Position numbers and translations under genes: made by a program
Assembly (NCBI RefSeq): GCF_024721265.1
Contig: NZ_JAMXOC010000019.1
Span: 1 to 63,727, forward strand
Direction: 5' to 3'
Length of the DNA: 63,727 nt
Source of the DNA: Ohessyouella blattaphilus
Lineage (GTDB): Bacteria > Bacillota > Clostridia > Lachnospirales > Lachnospiraceae
Part shown: one piece after another, positions 25,383 through 35,491 of the stretch
Numbering within the stretch: position 1 is the stretch's first letter
Layout of the letters: every line of letters starts with the position of its first letter
The notes under the pieces: generated by a model
Seen by the model: the letters and a program-made list of their open reading frames with translations, nothing else
Databases searched by the model: none
Told to the model about the DNA's origin: nothing

Positions 25383-26951
25383 ATGGGAAATGAGAAGAAA
25401 TCAACATTAAGCAAAGCAAAGCAAACCACTACTTTAACAAGAGATACGGTTGAGGGTCTAATGTCTACTGTAAGAAATTTATATCTAGCAGACGACATTC
25501 CTTGGGTTATTGGATACTCTGGAGGCAAGGATAGTACTGCGACATTACAGTTGGTATGGTTATCACTAAGAGAAATCCCAGAGGAACAACGTACAAAGAC
25601 TATACATATTATCAATACAGATACAATGGTTGAATCACCTGTAATTGAAAAGTGGGTTGAAAGGTCTTTGAAAATTATGGATGAGGCAGCGGAAAAGGAA
25701 GGCCTCCCATTTGTAACACATAAATTAACACCAGACCTAAACAATACTTTTTGGGTTAACTTTTTGGGTCGTGGTTACCCATTTCCTAGAAAAAAATTAA
25801 GATGGTGTACAGATAGATTAAAGATTCAGCCAGTGAATACATTTGTAAAAAGAAAAATTGCAGAGCATGGTGAAATTATTCTTGTTTTAGGAACCCGTAA
25901 AGCAGAGAGTTCCAACAGAGCAAAAACCATGGCAAATTATGAAAAAAAGAGGGTTAGAGAGTTGCTAAGCCCAAACCCGACAATGGCAAACGAGCTAGTG
26001 TTTTCGCCATTGGAGGAATGGACGGACAATGATGTTTGGGTTTTCCTCATGCAATACAAAAATCCATGGGGATTTTCTAATAACGAGTTATTGACTCTAT
26101 ATAGAGGCGCGACTGCAGACAATGAGTGCCCTATGATGGTTGAAAAAGATTTGCCCAGTTGTGGAAAGAGTAGGTTTGGTTGCTGGGTGTGTACGATGGT
26201 CGAAAAAGATAAATCGATGGAGGCAATGATTGCCAATGACGGTGAAAAAGCATGGATGACACCGCTGCTTGAATTCCGAAATAAATTTGGGGATGAGGAA
26301 AACGACCGTGACCGTAGAAGCTTTAAGAAAATGCAAGGCTATCTTCAAGGGACATACGGCCGCTTACATCATGGACCGTATAAGAAAAAAGTACGCGAGG
26401 AATGGCTCGAAGAATTGCTTGAAATTCAAAAGAATATAAACGAAAATGGACCGGAGGAATTTAGAGATTTAGAGTTAATAACTATTCCAGAGTTAAGAAA
26501 TATTCGAAGGATCTGGGTACGAGATAAACATGAATTCGACGATGCTTTGCCTAAAATATATGAAAGAGTAATGGGAGTGGCGTTTGAAGATGCAGAATGG
26601 ATAGGCTCTGAGGCGTATGGACAAGAAGAGTGGAATTTGTTAAGCAAAATTTGCTCTAAGAAAGAACACAAGAATGAGGAGCAAGCGTTTGAGCTACTTT
26701 ATAGTTTAATAGATATTGAAAATCAGTCAAATAGTTTGAACCAAAGGAAAGGCATTTTGGATTCGCTGGAAACGTGTATTAAGCATAACTTTTATAAAAA
26801 CGAAGATGATGCAACAGAATATTATACTCGCCAGTTGGAAAGAAAGAAAACCATGGGCGGCAAATATAATGAGAAATTTTTTGCTCATATTCAAGAAGAA
26901 GGCGGAGAGTTTGAGGATGTTCCGGAAGAGGCAGAGGCAATAAATAGATGA
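25383..26951 (+). CDS. dndC: Phosphorothioation sulfurtransferase DndC
   Basis: This 522-aa protein is related to PAPS reductase. The PP-loop YSGGKDSTATLQ lies near residue 45. Four cysteines between about 249 and 270 (DNECPM, LPSCGK, FGCWVC) fit the [4Fe-4S] site of the family. DndC activates DNA with ATP and hands sulfur from DndA to the backbone. It begins one base after dndB ends and overlaps dndD by 4 nt, so it lies in a tight operon. Confidence 0.93.
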   Translation: MGNEKKSTLSKAKQTTTLTRDTVEGLMSTVRNLYLADDIPWVIGYSGGKDSTATLQLVWLSLREIPEEQRTKTIHIINTDTMVESPVIEKWVERSLKIMDEAAEKEGLPFVTHKLTPDLNNTFWVNFLGRGYPFPRKKLRWCTDRLKIQPVNTFVKRKIAEHGEIILVLGTRKAESSNRAKTMANYEKKRVRELLSPNPTMANELVFSPLEEWTDNDVWVFLMQYKNPWGFSNNELLTLYRGATADNECPMMVEKDLPSCGKSRFGCWVCTMVEKDKSMEAMIANDGEKAWMTPLLEFRNKFGDEENDRDRRSFKKMQGYLQGTYGRLHHGPYKKKVREEWLEELLEIQKNINENGPEEFRDLELITIPELRNIRRIWVRDKHEFDDALPKIYERVMGVAFEDAEWIGSEAYGQEEWNLLSKICSKKEHKNEEQAFELLYSLIDIENQSNSLNQRKGILDSLETCIKHNFYKNEDDATEYYTRQLERKKTMGGKYNEKFFAHIQEEGGEFEDVPEEAEAINR

Positions 26952-28897
26952 TAATAAGGAAACTAGAATTACATAATTTTGGTATTTATGCGGATACAAA
27001 TATTTTTAAATTTGATGGCTCAGCACCTATTGTATTAATAGGTGGGATGAATGGACGAGGGAAAACCACATTTTTGGAAGCTGTTTTATTAGTATTGTAC
27101 GGATCTAATTCATTTGCATACAGCGAGAGTTACTATACTTCCTACGGACAGTATTTGAAGTCTTTTGTGAATACCGCTGATAACACGTTGTTCACGTATG
27201 TGGAAATTGATTTTGTCTTAGAGGGAAATAGTGAAGAGACATATCGTGTAAAAAGAGAGTGGCATGGAGACAAGAAAAGAGTAACAGAAAAAATAAAAGT
27301 TTTCAAAAACAATGTGTTTAATCAGTTTCTAACTGACAATTGGGCAATGTTTATGGAAAATATTTTACCCAGCGCACTCTCAAGCTTTTTCTTTTTTGAT
27401 GGTGAAAAGATTGCGGAACTAGCGGTTGAAAAAACAAGTAAGCAAATGAAAGAGTCGATTAAGCTTTTACTTGGTATTTCGGTATTAGACCTGTTAAAAA
27501 GCGACTTGAAAAGAATTGTAGGCAGAACAGCAAAAAATCAGATAAACAGTTCGGAAACAGAAGAAATTGAAAAGCTTCGTATGGAAAAAGATGAAGCCAT
27601 CCAAAGGTTAGAGGACCTCGATATAGAAATAGATGAGTTGGTTGATAGAAAAATCGGTGCAGAGCAAAAGTTAGAAAAAAAAGAGCAAGAGTATATCGCT
27701 AAAGGCGGAGATATAGTCACTCAAAGACAAGCACTATTTCAAAAGAAGGCGGTGCTAGCGGAAAAAATACATGCCGGCAAGGAGCGACTTGTTCAGGATG
27801 CAGCATCTGACTTGCCACTTATTCTAGTGAAGGATCTCTTGGAGTCAGTAAGACAAAATGCGGAGATAGAGCATGAAGAAAAAATGCTTAAGATAGCACT
27901 GGATAAAATGAAAGGTTTATATGCAGATTTTGAAAAATCTATCGAAGACACTTCCACTGTAAAACAATTTATGAATTTTGTTGGGAATCAGACCGTAGAG
28001 AAGAGTCCGGTTGTTTCATTTGGGTTTTCTGATTCGGAACTATTAAAGTTGCAGGATTTATTAGACACAAAGCTGAATCAGACTCAGGGGGATATTATAA
28101 ATAAGCAGATAGAGTTGAGAAAAGTTGAAAAGGAAATAGAACAACTGGATAATTATTTAGCTATTGATATTGACGAAAAAGTAATTGCGCGAATTTATAA
28201 AAGAATAAAGGAAATAGAACAGGAGATAATAGAAATTGATGTTCAAATAGCGCATAAAACTAGTATTAGGCAAACGTATAATGGAGAAGTAATTTCGTCA
28301 ACATCTAATTTTAATAAAAGGGTAGAACATTTCCTAAAAAAAGTTGAAATTAATGACGATAGTGATCGCATTATACAATACTCACACATGGCGGAGACAA
28401 TTTTAGAAGAGTATAAGCTAGAGCTACAAAAAGCTAAAATCGATGTGGTAGCTAAAACCATGACAGATTGTTATAAAAGGCTTGCAAGTAAGAAAAATCT
28501 GATTGATAAAATTAGTATGGATCCGGTGACCCTAGATTTAAGATACTTGAATAGTGATGGAATAGAAGTGGAGAAGTCGTCTTTATCCGCAGGAGAGAAG
28601 CAGTTAATGGTAATTGCTCTCTTATGGGCATTGGCACTATGTTCAAAAAAGAAATTACCAGTGATAATTGATACTCCTCTGTCTAGACTTGATTCTGCGC
28701 ACAGGGCGGCCCTATGCAAAATATATTTCCCGAATGCAAGCGAACAAACAATAATATTATCAACAGATTCGGAAATAGATGAGCTACATTATTCAATAAT
28801 GAAGGATAATATCGGCGACGAGTTTATACTAGAGTATGATGAAGACACAAAAGCGACGACTATTCGCAAAGGGTATTTTTTGGAGGATACTAGATGA
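26948..28897 (+). CDS. dndD: Phosphorothioation ATPase DndD
   Basis: A 649-aa SMC-type ATPase with Walker A GGMNGRGKTTFLEA near residue 33, a long coiled coil, the ABC signature LSAGEKQ near 546 and Walker B PVIIDTPLSRLD near 571. In Dnd systems DndD hydrolyses ATP to give access to DNA for sulfur insertion. ATGA overlaps exist on both sides (dndC and dndE). The second SMC-like gene at 21778 is a different protein. Confidence 0.9.
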   Translation: MIIRKLELHNFGIYADTNIFKFDGSAPIVLIGGMNGRGKTTFLEAVLLVLYGSNSFAYSESYYTSYGQYLKSFVNTADNTLFTYVEIDFVLEGNSEETYRVKREWHGDKKRVTEKIKVFKNNVFNQFLTDNWAMFMENILPSALSSFFFFDGEKIAELAVEKTSKQMKESIKLLLGISVLDLLKSDLKRIVGRTAKNQINSSETEEIEKLRMEKDEAIQRLEDLDIEIDELVDRKIGAEQKLEKKEQEYIAKGGDIVTQRQALFQKKAVLAEKIHAGKERLVQDAASDLPLILVKDLLESVRQNAEIEHEEKMLKIALDKMKGLYADFEKSIEDTSTVKQFMNFVGNQTVEKSPVVSFGFSDSELLKLQDLLDTKLNQTQGDIINKQIELRKVEKEIEQLDNYLAIDIDEKVIARIYKRIKEIEQEIIEIDVQIAHKTSIRQTYNGEVISSTSNFNKRVEHFLKKVEINDDSDRIIQYSHMAETILEEYKLELQKAKIDVVAKTMTDCYKRLASKKNLIDKISMDPVTLDLRYLNSDGIEVEKSSLSAGEKQLMVIALLWALALCSKKKLPVIIDTPLSRLDSAHRAALCKIYFPNASEQTIILSTDSEIDELHYSIMKDNIGDEFILEYDEDTKATTIRKGYFLEDTR

Positions 28898-29274
28898 TTA
28901 TTAAACAAATAAAGTTATCGAGCCAAGCTAAGGAGAAGTTATCAAGACTTAAGGGAAAAACCGGCATTAAGAATTGGAATGTGCTATGTCGCTGGGCTTT
29001 GTGTTTTTCTTTACGTGAAGATACAGTCCCAACAGATATCCCAATTAATTCTGATAGTAATGTAGAAATGTCGTGGTATACTTTTGCAGGCGAATATAGT
29101 GAATTGTATGATGCTTTGATTAAACAGTGGTGTATCAACAAGGAGATAGAAACAACCGAAGATAATTTGAGCAAATATTTTAAGCTACATTTAGAACGCG
29201 GGATTTCTTACTTAACAGGCACAAATTTTATAAAAAGTCTGGATGACCTACTTGGGTTAGTTATGGAGGCTTAG
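28894..29274 (+). CDS. dndE: Phosphorothioation protein DndE
   Basis: A 126-aa protein opening IIKQIKLSSQAKEKLSRLKG, then NWNVLCRWALCFSL, the characteristic start of DndE. DndE binds nicked DNA and forms the modification complex with DndC and DndD. Its length is normal for the family. It overlaps dndD by 4 nt and ends 1 bp before dndA. Confidence 0.88.
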   Translation: MIIKQIKLSSQAKEKLSRLKGKTGIKNWNVLCRWALCFSLREDTVPTDIPINSDSNVEMSWYTFAGEYSELYDALIKQWCINKEIETTEDNLSKYFKLHLERGISYLTGTNFIKSLDDLLGLVMEA

Positions 29275-29275
29275 G

Positions 29276-30427
29276 ATGAGTGTATATTTAGACGTAAATT
29301 CATCAGCTCCTATTGACGAAAGAGTATTGGAGTTCATGATTGAAATATATAAAGATGGTTATGGGAATGCAGATAGCAGAACTCATAATTATGGAGACAA
29401 TGCGCGCAAAATAGTAGAGAACGCAAGGCGTCAAGTGGCGGAATTGCTTAATGTTGAAAGTGGAGAGATTTTTTTTACAAGCGGTGCAACAGAAAGTAAT
29501 AATATTGCTATTCAAGGTATGAAAGCTTATGCGAAAAAAAATAAGAGAAATCATATAATTACAACAACTATAGAGCACAAGGCAATTTTAGAAACAATCA
29601 AAGAAATGGAGAAAGAAGGATTTGAAGTTGATTTTGTTGCCCCTGGAGAAGACGGTTCAGTAAGTGCAGAGGAGATTATTGGCTTAGTAAGAAAAGAGAC
29701 GTTGCTTGTTAGTGTAATGCATGTCAATAACGAAACAGGTATTATTCAACCAGTAAAAGAAATTGGCAAAGAGTTAAGTGAAACTGATGTTTTTTTTCAT
29801 GTAGATGCAACTCAAAGTGCTGGAAAATTAGTTGAAGAACTACAGGAACTAGATTACGATATGTTATCGTTAAGTGCTCATAAGCTTAATGGACCGCAGG
29901 GCGTCGGAGCTTTAGTGTTGCGGAAACAAAACTATACGTTACCACCAATTAAAGGAATAATGTATGGCGGACAACAAGAACATGGAATTCGACCAGGGAC
30001 AATTCCTGTTGCACTTGTTGCCGGCCTAGGGGAAGCGTGTAAAATAGCAGCGGTAGAATACATAGGCAATAATGGAAGGTGTGCAGAATTAAAGAAAATA
30101 TTAATGAACTGCTTGGAAGAATCAGGACTTGAGTACAAAATAAATGGTGATCCTGAAAAATGTATACATAATACAATTAATGTTGTTATTAGTGGAGTTT
30201 CTGCAGAGGCCCTGATGCTAGCCACTAAGGAATATTGTAGTATATCTAACGGTTCTGCATGCAATACTAAATCGTATGAGCCAAGTTATGTTTTAAAGGC
30301 AATGAAGGTGCCAATAGATGAAATTGAAAGCTCGATACGCATAAGTTGGGGGCCAAATATTGATTCTCGAAAAGTAGAAAAGCAATTTAAAAAAACATTG
30401 GAAGTAGCTAAAGGATTGGTCTTTTAG
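29276..30427 (+). CDS. dndA: Cysteine desulfurase DndA
   Basis: This 383-aa IscS/NifS-type enzyme depends on pyridoxal phosphate. The PLP lysine is in SLSAHKLNGPQG near residue 201 and the sulfur-carrying cysteine in NGSACNTKS near 328. The opening VYLDVNSSAPIDERV is typical. It supplies persulfide sulfur to DndC. It is placed last in the operon, whereas many dnd loci have dndA divergent or use a host desulfurase. Together B-C-D-E-A is a complete modification set. Confidence 0.92.
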   Translation: MSVYLDVNSSAPIDERVLEFMIEIYKDGYGNADSRTHNYGDNARKIVENARRQVAELLNVESGEIFFTSGATESNNIAIQGMKAYAKKNKRNHIITTTIEHKAILETIKEMEKEGFEVDFVAPGEDGSVSAEEIIGLVRKETLLVSVMHVNNETGIIQPVKEIGKELSETDVFFHVDATQSAGKLVEELQELDYDMLSLSAHKLNGPQGVGALVLRKQNYTLPPIKGIMYGGQQEHGIRPGTIPVALVAGLGEACKIAAVEYIGNNGRCAELKKILMNCLEESGLEYKINGDPEKCIHNTINVVISGVSAEALMLATKEYCSISNGSACNTKSYEPSYVLKAMKVPIDEIESSIRISWGPNIDSRKVEKQFKKTLEVAKGLVF

Positions 30428-30446
30428 AGGGAATAAGGAATTAACT

Positions 30447-31448
30447 ATGGCAGGATGAAAGCTTAAAAATGGAAATATCAGAGAGTCCAATGTAAGTGAA
30501 AGCAAACTATGGTCTATATTTAATTTTGTGTTTTCAGAGTCTAGTATGAAAAGGAATACATATAAATATGGTTTTATCAAAGCTATTCTAGATAATATAT
30601 TTAATAGCAAAGAAATCCCAGAAGGATTTTATATTTCTTACTTAGAGCTGTTTTCTAAATTCGCAGAAAACTATTGGAATCTAGTTGCAAAGTACTCAAT
30701 AAAGCAAATGAGAAGAGATAATAAGTCGGAGTATTCAAGAATAGAAGTGATTATAAACAATATGGTCAAGGGATCTAGTGAACTTTCGCAAATAGAATTT
30801 CATTCTTTAGAAAAATCTTTAAAGGATGAAATGATAAAGCAAGTTATGAAAGAGTGCAGCCGTACTGTACTAGGAGCACTTTATGAAGATTTTGAAGGGC
30901 TGGTGTATGGCTTTGACATTAAGGGAACCGGTATTACGATTTCACCATCTGCTTATATATATATAACCAGTCACAAGGTAGAGCTAGAGAAGTTAAATTA
31001 TTATTCTTGGGCAAAATTTCTAGAGAAGATCAATAGTGATGAAGCTACAATACGTCTACTAGCGAAGTTGGAACTGGCAACACCTAAACGAAATAATTTA
31101 GCGAAATATAGGGAATATTTAAGAGATATTCAAGGAGAAAAAGACTGTTTTTATTGTGAGAAAGAGCTTTCTAAGACAGCTCACGTAGATCATTTTATTC
31201 CTTGGTCTTTTATAAAAGATGATAAAATATGGAACCTTGTATTGGCATGTCCAAGATGTAATATCATGAAGCGGGATAAGTTACCACCTCATGAATATAT
31301 AAAAAAAATCATAAAAAGAAACGAGTTGCGAAGAAAGCAAAAAGAGAGCCCATTTATAGAGGAGTTTACATCATATAGAGTAAGGGAATTAGGTGAAATA
31401 TGGCAACATGCCAGGAGAAGTGGATATAAGGAGATGAATAAGATTTAA
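30447..31448 (+). pseudogene. HNH endonuclease gene with early in-frame TGA
   Basis: The natural frame opens at ATG 30447 (MAG), meets TGA at 30456-30458, then continues without interruption as KLKNGNIRESNVSESKLWSI, FNFVFSESSMKRNTY and onward to 31448. The fourth codon is likely a former Trp (TGG). Downstream translation could begin at GTG 30528 or ATG 30546, leaving the nuclease domain whole: CFYC near residue 233, HVDHFIPWSF, and CPRCN. It follows dndA by 20 bp and may have been a phosphorothioation-linked nuclease. It is either inactivated, N-terminally shortened, or subject to readthrough. Confidence 0.7.
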
Positions 31449-33121
31449 TACTTCGGCACTCCATATCCATATATGATTCCGCTCCCAACAGAATATGTCG
31501 CTTGCCTAACTGAATTATTATTATTACCCTCGACGGTGTAGACCATGCCATTTTCACACTTCTCAACGATGCCGACATGGTCGGTGACGCCGTCACCTTG
31601 CCAGTCGAAGAAGATAATGTCTCCAGGAGAAGGCGTGTAGGACCGCTCTTGCCATTGGCCTCTGTCCTTAAACCAATTCGCACCGTTAACGCAGCCGGCG
31701 AACTTAGGGATAATGCCACTTTCGATATATCCGCCTTGGTCGGCACACCAAGAGACGAAGCAGGCACACCATTCTACGCGACCGTTAAATCCATACCAGC
31801 TCCAAAAAGGTTGGCCGCCGGCATTTCCTAGTTGGGAGAGGGCAACTTGTGTGATAACTGTATTACCAATGCCTTGGTTGATATGTCCGTAAGGGTAATA
31901 GCGAAGGACATGAGCGACGTATTGCTTATCACCATAACCGGTCCAACCATTTTTAGTTGCCATCATATCGGAGAATTCAGCAGCATTAGCCACGGAATAG
32001 CCACCGTGGTTTTTTTGTGCCCATGAGATATAACCATTGCCAAAATTGTAGCCCTGAAGGGCAAGGCGGATATGATCCATGTCAACCGGGTTAGTAACAC
32101 CAGCCGAAGAAAGACAACTGGCGAGATTCTGAATGCCGATATCGATAGAATATTCCGGATCAGTAATGCCATTAGGAGTCCTAGGATATTTAGTATTAAA
32201 GCCACTTTCAGAAGCTTGCATGGGGTCGTTTCCCTTGCCACCGGATTCTTGCATCATCACGGCTTTAATCAGTTCGGTATAATCCGGTATTCCATGATTT
32301 TTCGCATAGATCCTGATTATCGGTGTGTAAGCCTCAACTTCGGCGCTAATCGGAGTATAAGAATTGCTACTTGAATCACCAAAGACATAAAGCGCGGATC
32401 CAAAGAGACAAATAATAAGGATGACAATTACTGACACCCAACCGCCAGCTATAAGAAGAGACACCAATGACTTTATAGCGGCAACGGCAAGTTTAGCTCC
32501 GGCATAAGCCACCTGAGCAATCTTCTTTGCAACTTCCGTAACGGTCTTAGCGGCAGCTTTTACAGCTCTTGCACTTTGTTTGGCTGCCTGTTGAGTGGCT
32601 TGTTTGGTCTTGTAGGCGGTTTTGGCTGCGTGAGCAGAGGTTTTGACGGTGGATTTGCGAACCACCTTAAAACGTCGTTTTTGAGCCTTGGAAAGAGGCG
32701 ACTTATTATGGTTACTCTCGCTACCGATTCCCATATTATGAAAACGACTGTCCAATTTCCCGTGCTTTACTTTGGAGCGGCGAAATTGATCCTTCGCGTG
32801 CCTCTGTTTTGCACCCTTTTTGCTATATTCTTGGAAGTCGATGGTCTGGGCATCTTTCCGGCTCTTAACTCTTTGTCGGTGGTCAGAAGCTCGTCGCAGT
32901 AGTGTTTCAGCACCTTGTTTGCCTTGAGAGGCAAGGTCATTTCCTAGTTCGCTTAAGTGATTAGTAGCATATTCATCAGAGGATTGTTCTGTAGGTGTAT
33001 CAAATTCCTTTTGGTAACGCCTAGATTTATCATAGAGACTTTGCATCCGGTTAATAGTTTGGGGACTTTTATTTAAGGACTTAATGTCTTTTTTAACATC
33101 ACGAGTCTTGATTTTACTCAA
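31445..33121 (-). CDS. Conjugation cell-wall hydrolase: lytic transglycosylase plus CHAP
   Basis: This 558-aa VirB1-like protein has a basic N-terminal cytoplasmic part and one membrane segment near 218-245 (VSLLIAGGWVSVIVILIICL). The SLT lytic transglycosylase follows with its catalytic Glu in MMQESGGKG. A CHAP amidase/peptidase completes it, with Cys in EWCACFVSWCAD and His in TDHVGIVEK. It opens the peptidoglycan for the conjugation channel. TTG 33121 follows AAGGAGG at proper spacing. Its 3' end overlaps the convergent HNH gene by 4 nt. Confidence 0.9.
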   Translation of the reverse strand: MSKIKTRDVKKDIKSLNKSPQTINRMQSLYDKSRRYQKEFDTPTEQSSDEYATNHLSELGNDLASQGKQGAETLLRRASDHRQRVKSRKDAQTIDFQEYSKKGAKQRHAKDQFRRSKVKHGKLDSRFHNMGIGSESNHNKSPLSKAQKRRFKVVRKSTVKTSAHAAKTAYKTKQATQQAAKQSARAVKAAAKTVTEVAKKIAQVAYAGAKLAVAAIKSLVSLLIAGGWVSVIVILIICLFGSALYVFGDSSSNSYTPISAEVEAYTPIIRIYAKNHGIPDYTELIKAVMMQESGGKGNDPMQASESGFNTKYPRTPNGITDPEYSIDIGIQNLASCLSSAGVTNPVDMDHIRLALQGYNFGNGYISWAQKNHGGYSVANAAEFSDMMATKNGWTGYGDKQYVAHVLRYYPYGHINQGIGNTVITQVALSQLGNAGGQPFWSWYGFNGRVEWCACFVSWCADQGGYIESGIIPKFAGCVNGANWFKDRGQWQERSYTPSPGDIIFFDWQGDGVTDHVGIVEKCENGMVYTVEGNNNNSVRQATYSVGSGIIYGYGVPKY

Positions 33122-33154
33122 GGGAAAACCTCCTTTCGAAAAAGGAAAAGAGGC

Positions 33155-35491
33155 TTATGAGGCCCCTTCTCCCGGTTTGGTGGTCATTAGTTGATAGAGT
33201 TTGGTATTCTTTGGAAATTTATTAGAAAATGGCACCAAGGCACTGCCGACTTTTATGAGTCCGTGGCCGGCATCTACATTGGTGATATAGGAGAGTTGAA
33301 GGTCAGAGATATTTAGGAGCTTTGCTAGTTCTGTTCGGTCAGTAGATGCTTGATTAAGCATAACGATAAACTCGGAGTTGGCGAGCATAGTTCTGGCCGT
33401 ATGAGAGTGTAGAAGGTCATCGACGTTTTGCGTAATGCCGGTACAAAAAGCACCGTATTTTCTTACCCGCTTCCAAAGCTTAAAGAGGAAGTTAGCAGAG
33501 TACTCGTGCATGAATAACAGATAGATTTCATCAATGAAGATAAAAGTCTGTTTGCCAATACTACGGTTAGCGGTTATGCGGTTTAGGATACTATCGAGAA
33601 CAACTAGCATACCAATTGGCATTAACTGCTCACCAAGATCCAGGATGTCATAACAAGTCAGGCGATTATCGGTATTAACATTGGTTTGCTTGGCAAAGGT
33701 GTTAAGAGAACCACGAGTAAAGAGTTCCAAGTCTAGAGCAAGAGCTTTGGCTTCAGCCTCATCTTGTTTTAAAAGTTCTTCGCGAAAGTCCTGAAGTGTT
33801 GGCGGTGTGCCCTGATAATTTCCTTGCTGGTAATGGCGATAGACCGACTCGGTACAGCGGTCAATAATAGATTTTTGTTTGGGACCAAGATTTTTGCCAC
33901 CAATAACGTGCTCACAAAGAGACAAAAGAAACTGCGATTTTAGGATTATCGGATTGGCACCGTCACCATATTCTTTGTTCATATCCATCGCATTGATATG
34001 GTTATTGCTAGTAGCAGAGATGGTCACGACTTCACCGCCCATCGCTTTTACAAGAGGAGAGTATTCTCGTTCCGGGTCGATGATAATAATATCGGCATCA
34101 GAAGAAAGAGCGAGATTGGTGATTTCGTTTTTACCGGCAAAAGATTTACCACTGCCGGAGACACCAAGGATAAAAGAGTTGCCGTTAAGGAGCCTTCGTC
34201 TATCAGCGATAATCATATTTTTGCTAATAACGTTTTGCCCATAATAAATGCCGCCTTCATCAGTGATCTCTTGTACTCTAAAAGGAATAAGTACCGCGAG
34301 GCTTTCCGTCGTTAAGGTTCTAAAAGCATCGATTTTTCTAACACCAAAAGGGAGCGCTGTATTAAGGCCATCTAGTTGCTGGTATTTGAGAGTAGCGAAC
34401 TGACAGAGGTGTTTTCTGGCGGTGGTTAATAGAGTTTCGGTATCGTTATCAAGCTCTTCTTTAGTATCCGCTGTATGAACGAGGGTTATAACAGCAAACA
34501 TCATTCGCTGATCTCTAGTAGTCAGATCATCTAAGAATTCTTTACTTTCTTTTCGTTGTTGCTCCATATCGTAGGGGATAACCGCAGAGAAGTTGTTATT
34601 CTGATTCTGCTTGCGTTGCCAATTGGTGATATTGGTTTCCACACCGAGGAGGCGGTTTTCCACTTCTCTAACGGCCTCGTCAGTGGGAACGGGAATGACG
34701 TCAAGAGAGAGCATCATATTGCGGTTAAGATCCATTAGCTCGGCAACCATACTGTCTTTGATATAGGCAGCATAGTCTCGTAGGAAAAGAACGCGACCAA
34801 AGCGATTGCCGATACGGAAATGATCTTTTTCATTTTCAAAAGTATCGGGAGCAATATAGTCTTTGAAGTGATGACCTTTTTTCATGAAGTCTTTAATATC
34901 AAAGCGAAAAGAAATCTCTTCGCCGGTGCGGAAAAAGTCGTGAATAATACGGAGACGCTCATCAAGTTCCATCTCTGAGCAACGAGAACCCAGATGATTA
35001 AAGTGGCTGATAAGATCAGCACCGACGCGGGAAAAATAAGTCCTTGCTTCTTCGACGTTCTTTTTGCTGATGGAAATAGTAAGGTATTTATCCTGGACAA
35101 TGGCATTGGCACTGGTTGCTTTTTCAAGGAGCATGGCATTATATTCTGTACGATAACCATTTAGATGATCCTCTTTTTCTTCAATGAGAATCTTATCTTC
35201 AAAATCTCGCTTGTTAAGACGCCGATTGTTAATTGTAATCTTCGTAGTGGCTCCGCTATCCAAGGAATTAAGAAGTTCGGAGTATTCAAGGAACATTCCT
35301 TCCTTATCCTCTTTGGAGGCAACGGCATAGTTAATATCTTCGAAGCGAAAGCTTTTGCAGAATTTATTCCGGCCGACCATAAAGATACCATCACTATAAA
35401 TAGCTTTGATGGGGATAATATCTTGCACGCCTCTAGGAATAGCAAACTTTTCTTTATCTTGTTTAAGGATTGCTTGGAGTGTTTTAATCAT
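33155..35491 (-). CDS. virB4: VirB4/TraE-type conjugation ATPase
   Basis: This 778-aa type IV secretion ATPase has Walker A LGVSGSGKSFAGKNE and Walker B FIFIDEIYLLFMH, followed by FLFKLWKRVRKYG and ITQNVDDLL. It energises pilus or channel assembly and DNA transfer. ATG 35491 lies after GAGG; a GTG at 35509 in the same frame is possible. It overlaps the PrgI gene upstream, as in other Tn1549-type elements. Confidence 0.92.
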   Translation of the reverse strand: MIKTLQAILKQDKEKFAIPRGVQDIIPIKAIYSDGIFMVGRNKFCKSFRFEDINYAVASKEDKEGMFLEYSELLNSLDSGATTKITINNRRLNKRDFEDKILIEEKEDHLNGYRTEYNAMLLEKATSANAIVQDKYLTISISKKNVEEARTYFSRVGADLISHFNHLGSRCSEMELDERLRIIHDFFRTGEEISFRFDIKDFMKKGHHFKDYIAPDTFENEKDHFRIGNRFGRVLFLRDYAAYIKDSMVAELMDLNRNMMLSLDVIPVPTDEAVREVENRLLGVETNITNWQRKQNQNNNFSAVIPYDMEQQRKESKEFLDDLTTRDQRMMFAVITLVHTADTKEELDNDTETLLTTARKHLCQFATLKYQQLDGLNTALPFGVRKIDAFRTLTTESLAVLIPFRVQEITDEGGIYYGQNVISKNMIIADRRRLLNGNSFILGVSGSGKSFAGKNEITNLALSSDADIIIIDPEREYSPLVKAMGGEVVTISATSNNHINAMDMNKEYGDGANPIILKSQFLLSLCEHVIGGKNLGPKQKSIIDRCTESVYRHYQQGNYQGTPPTLQDFREELLKQDEAEAKALALDLELFTRGSLNTFAKQTNVNTDNRLTCYDILDLGEQLMPIGMLVVLDSILNRITANRSIGKQTFIFIDEIYLLFMHEYSANFLFKLWKRVRKYGAFCTGITQNVDDLLHSHTARTMLANSEFIVMLNQASTDRTELAKLLNISDLQLSYITNVDAGHGLIKVGSALVPFSNKFPKNTKLYQLMTTKPGEGAS

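Noticed and set aside
31577-32902. Several plus-strand frames across the cell-wall hydrolase gene
   Set aside because: They are antisense to a well-supported two-domain hydrolase and lack ribosome sites.
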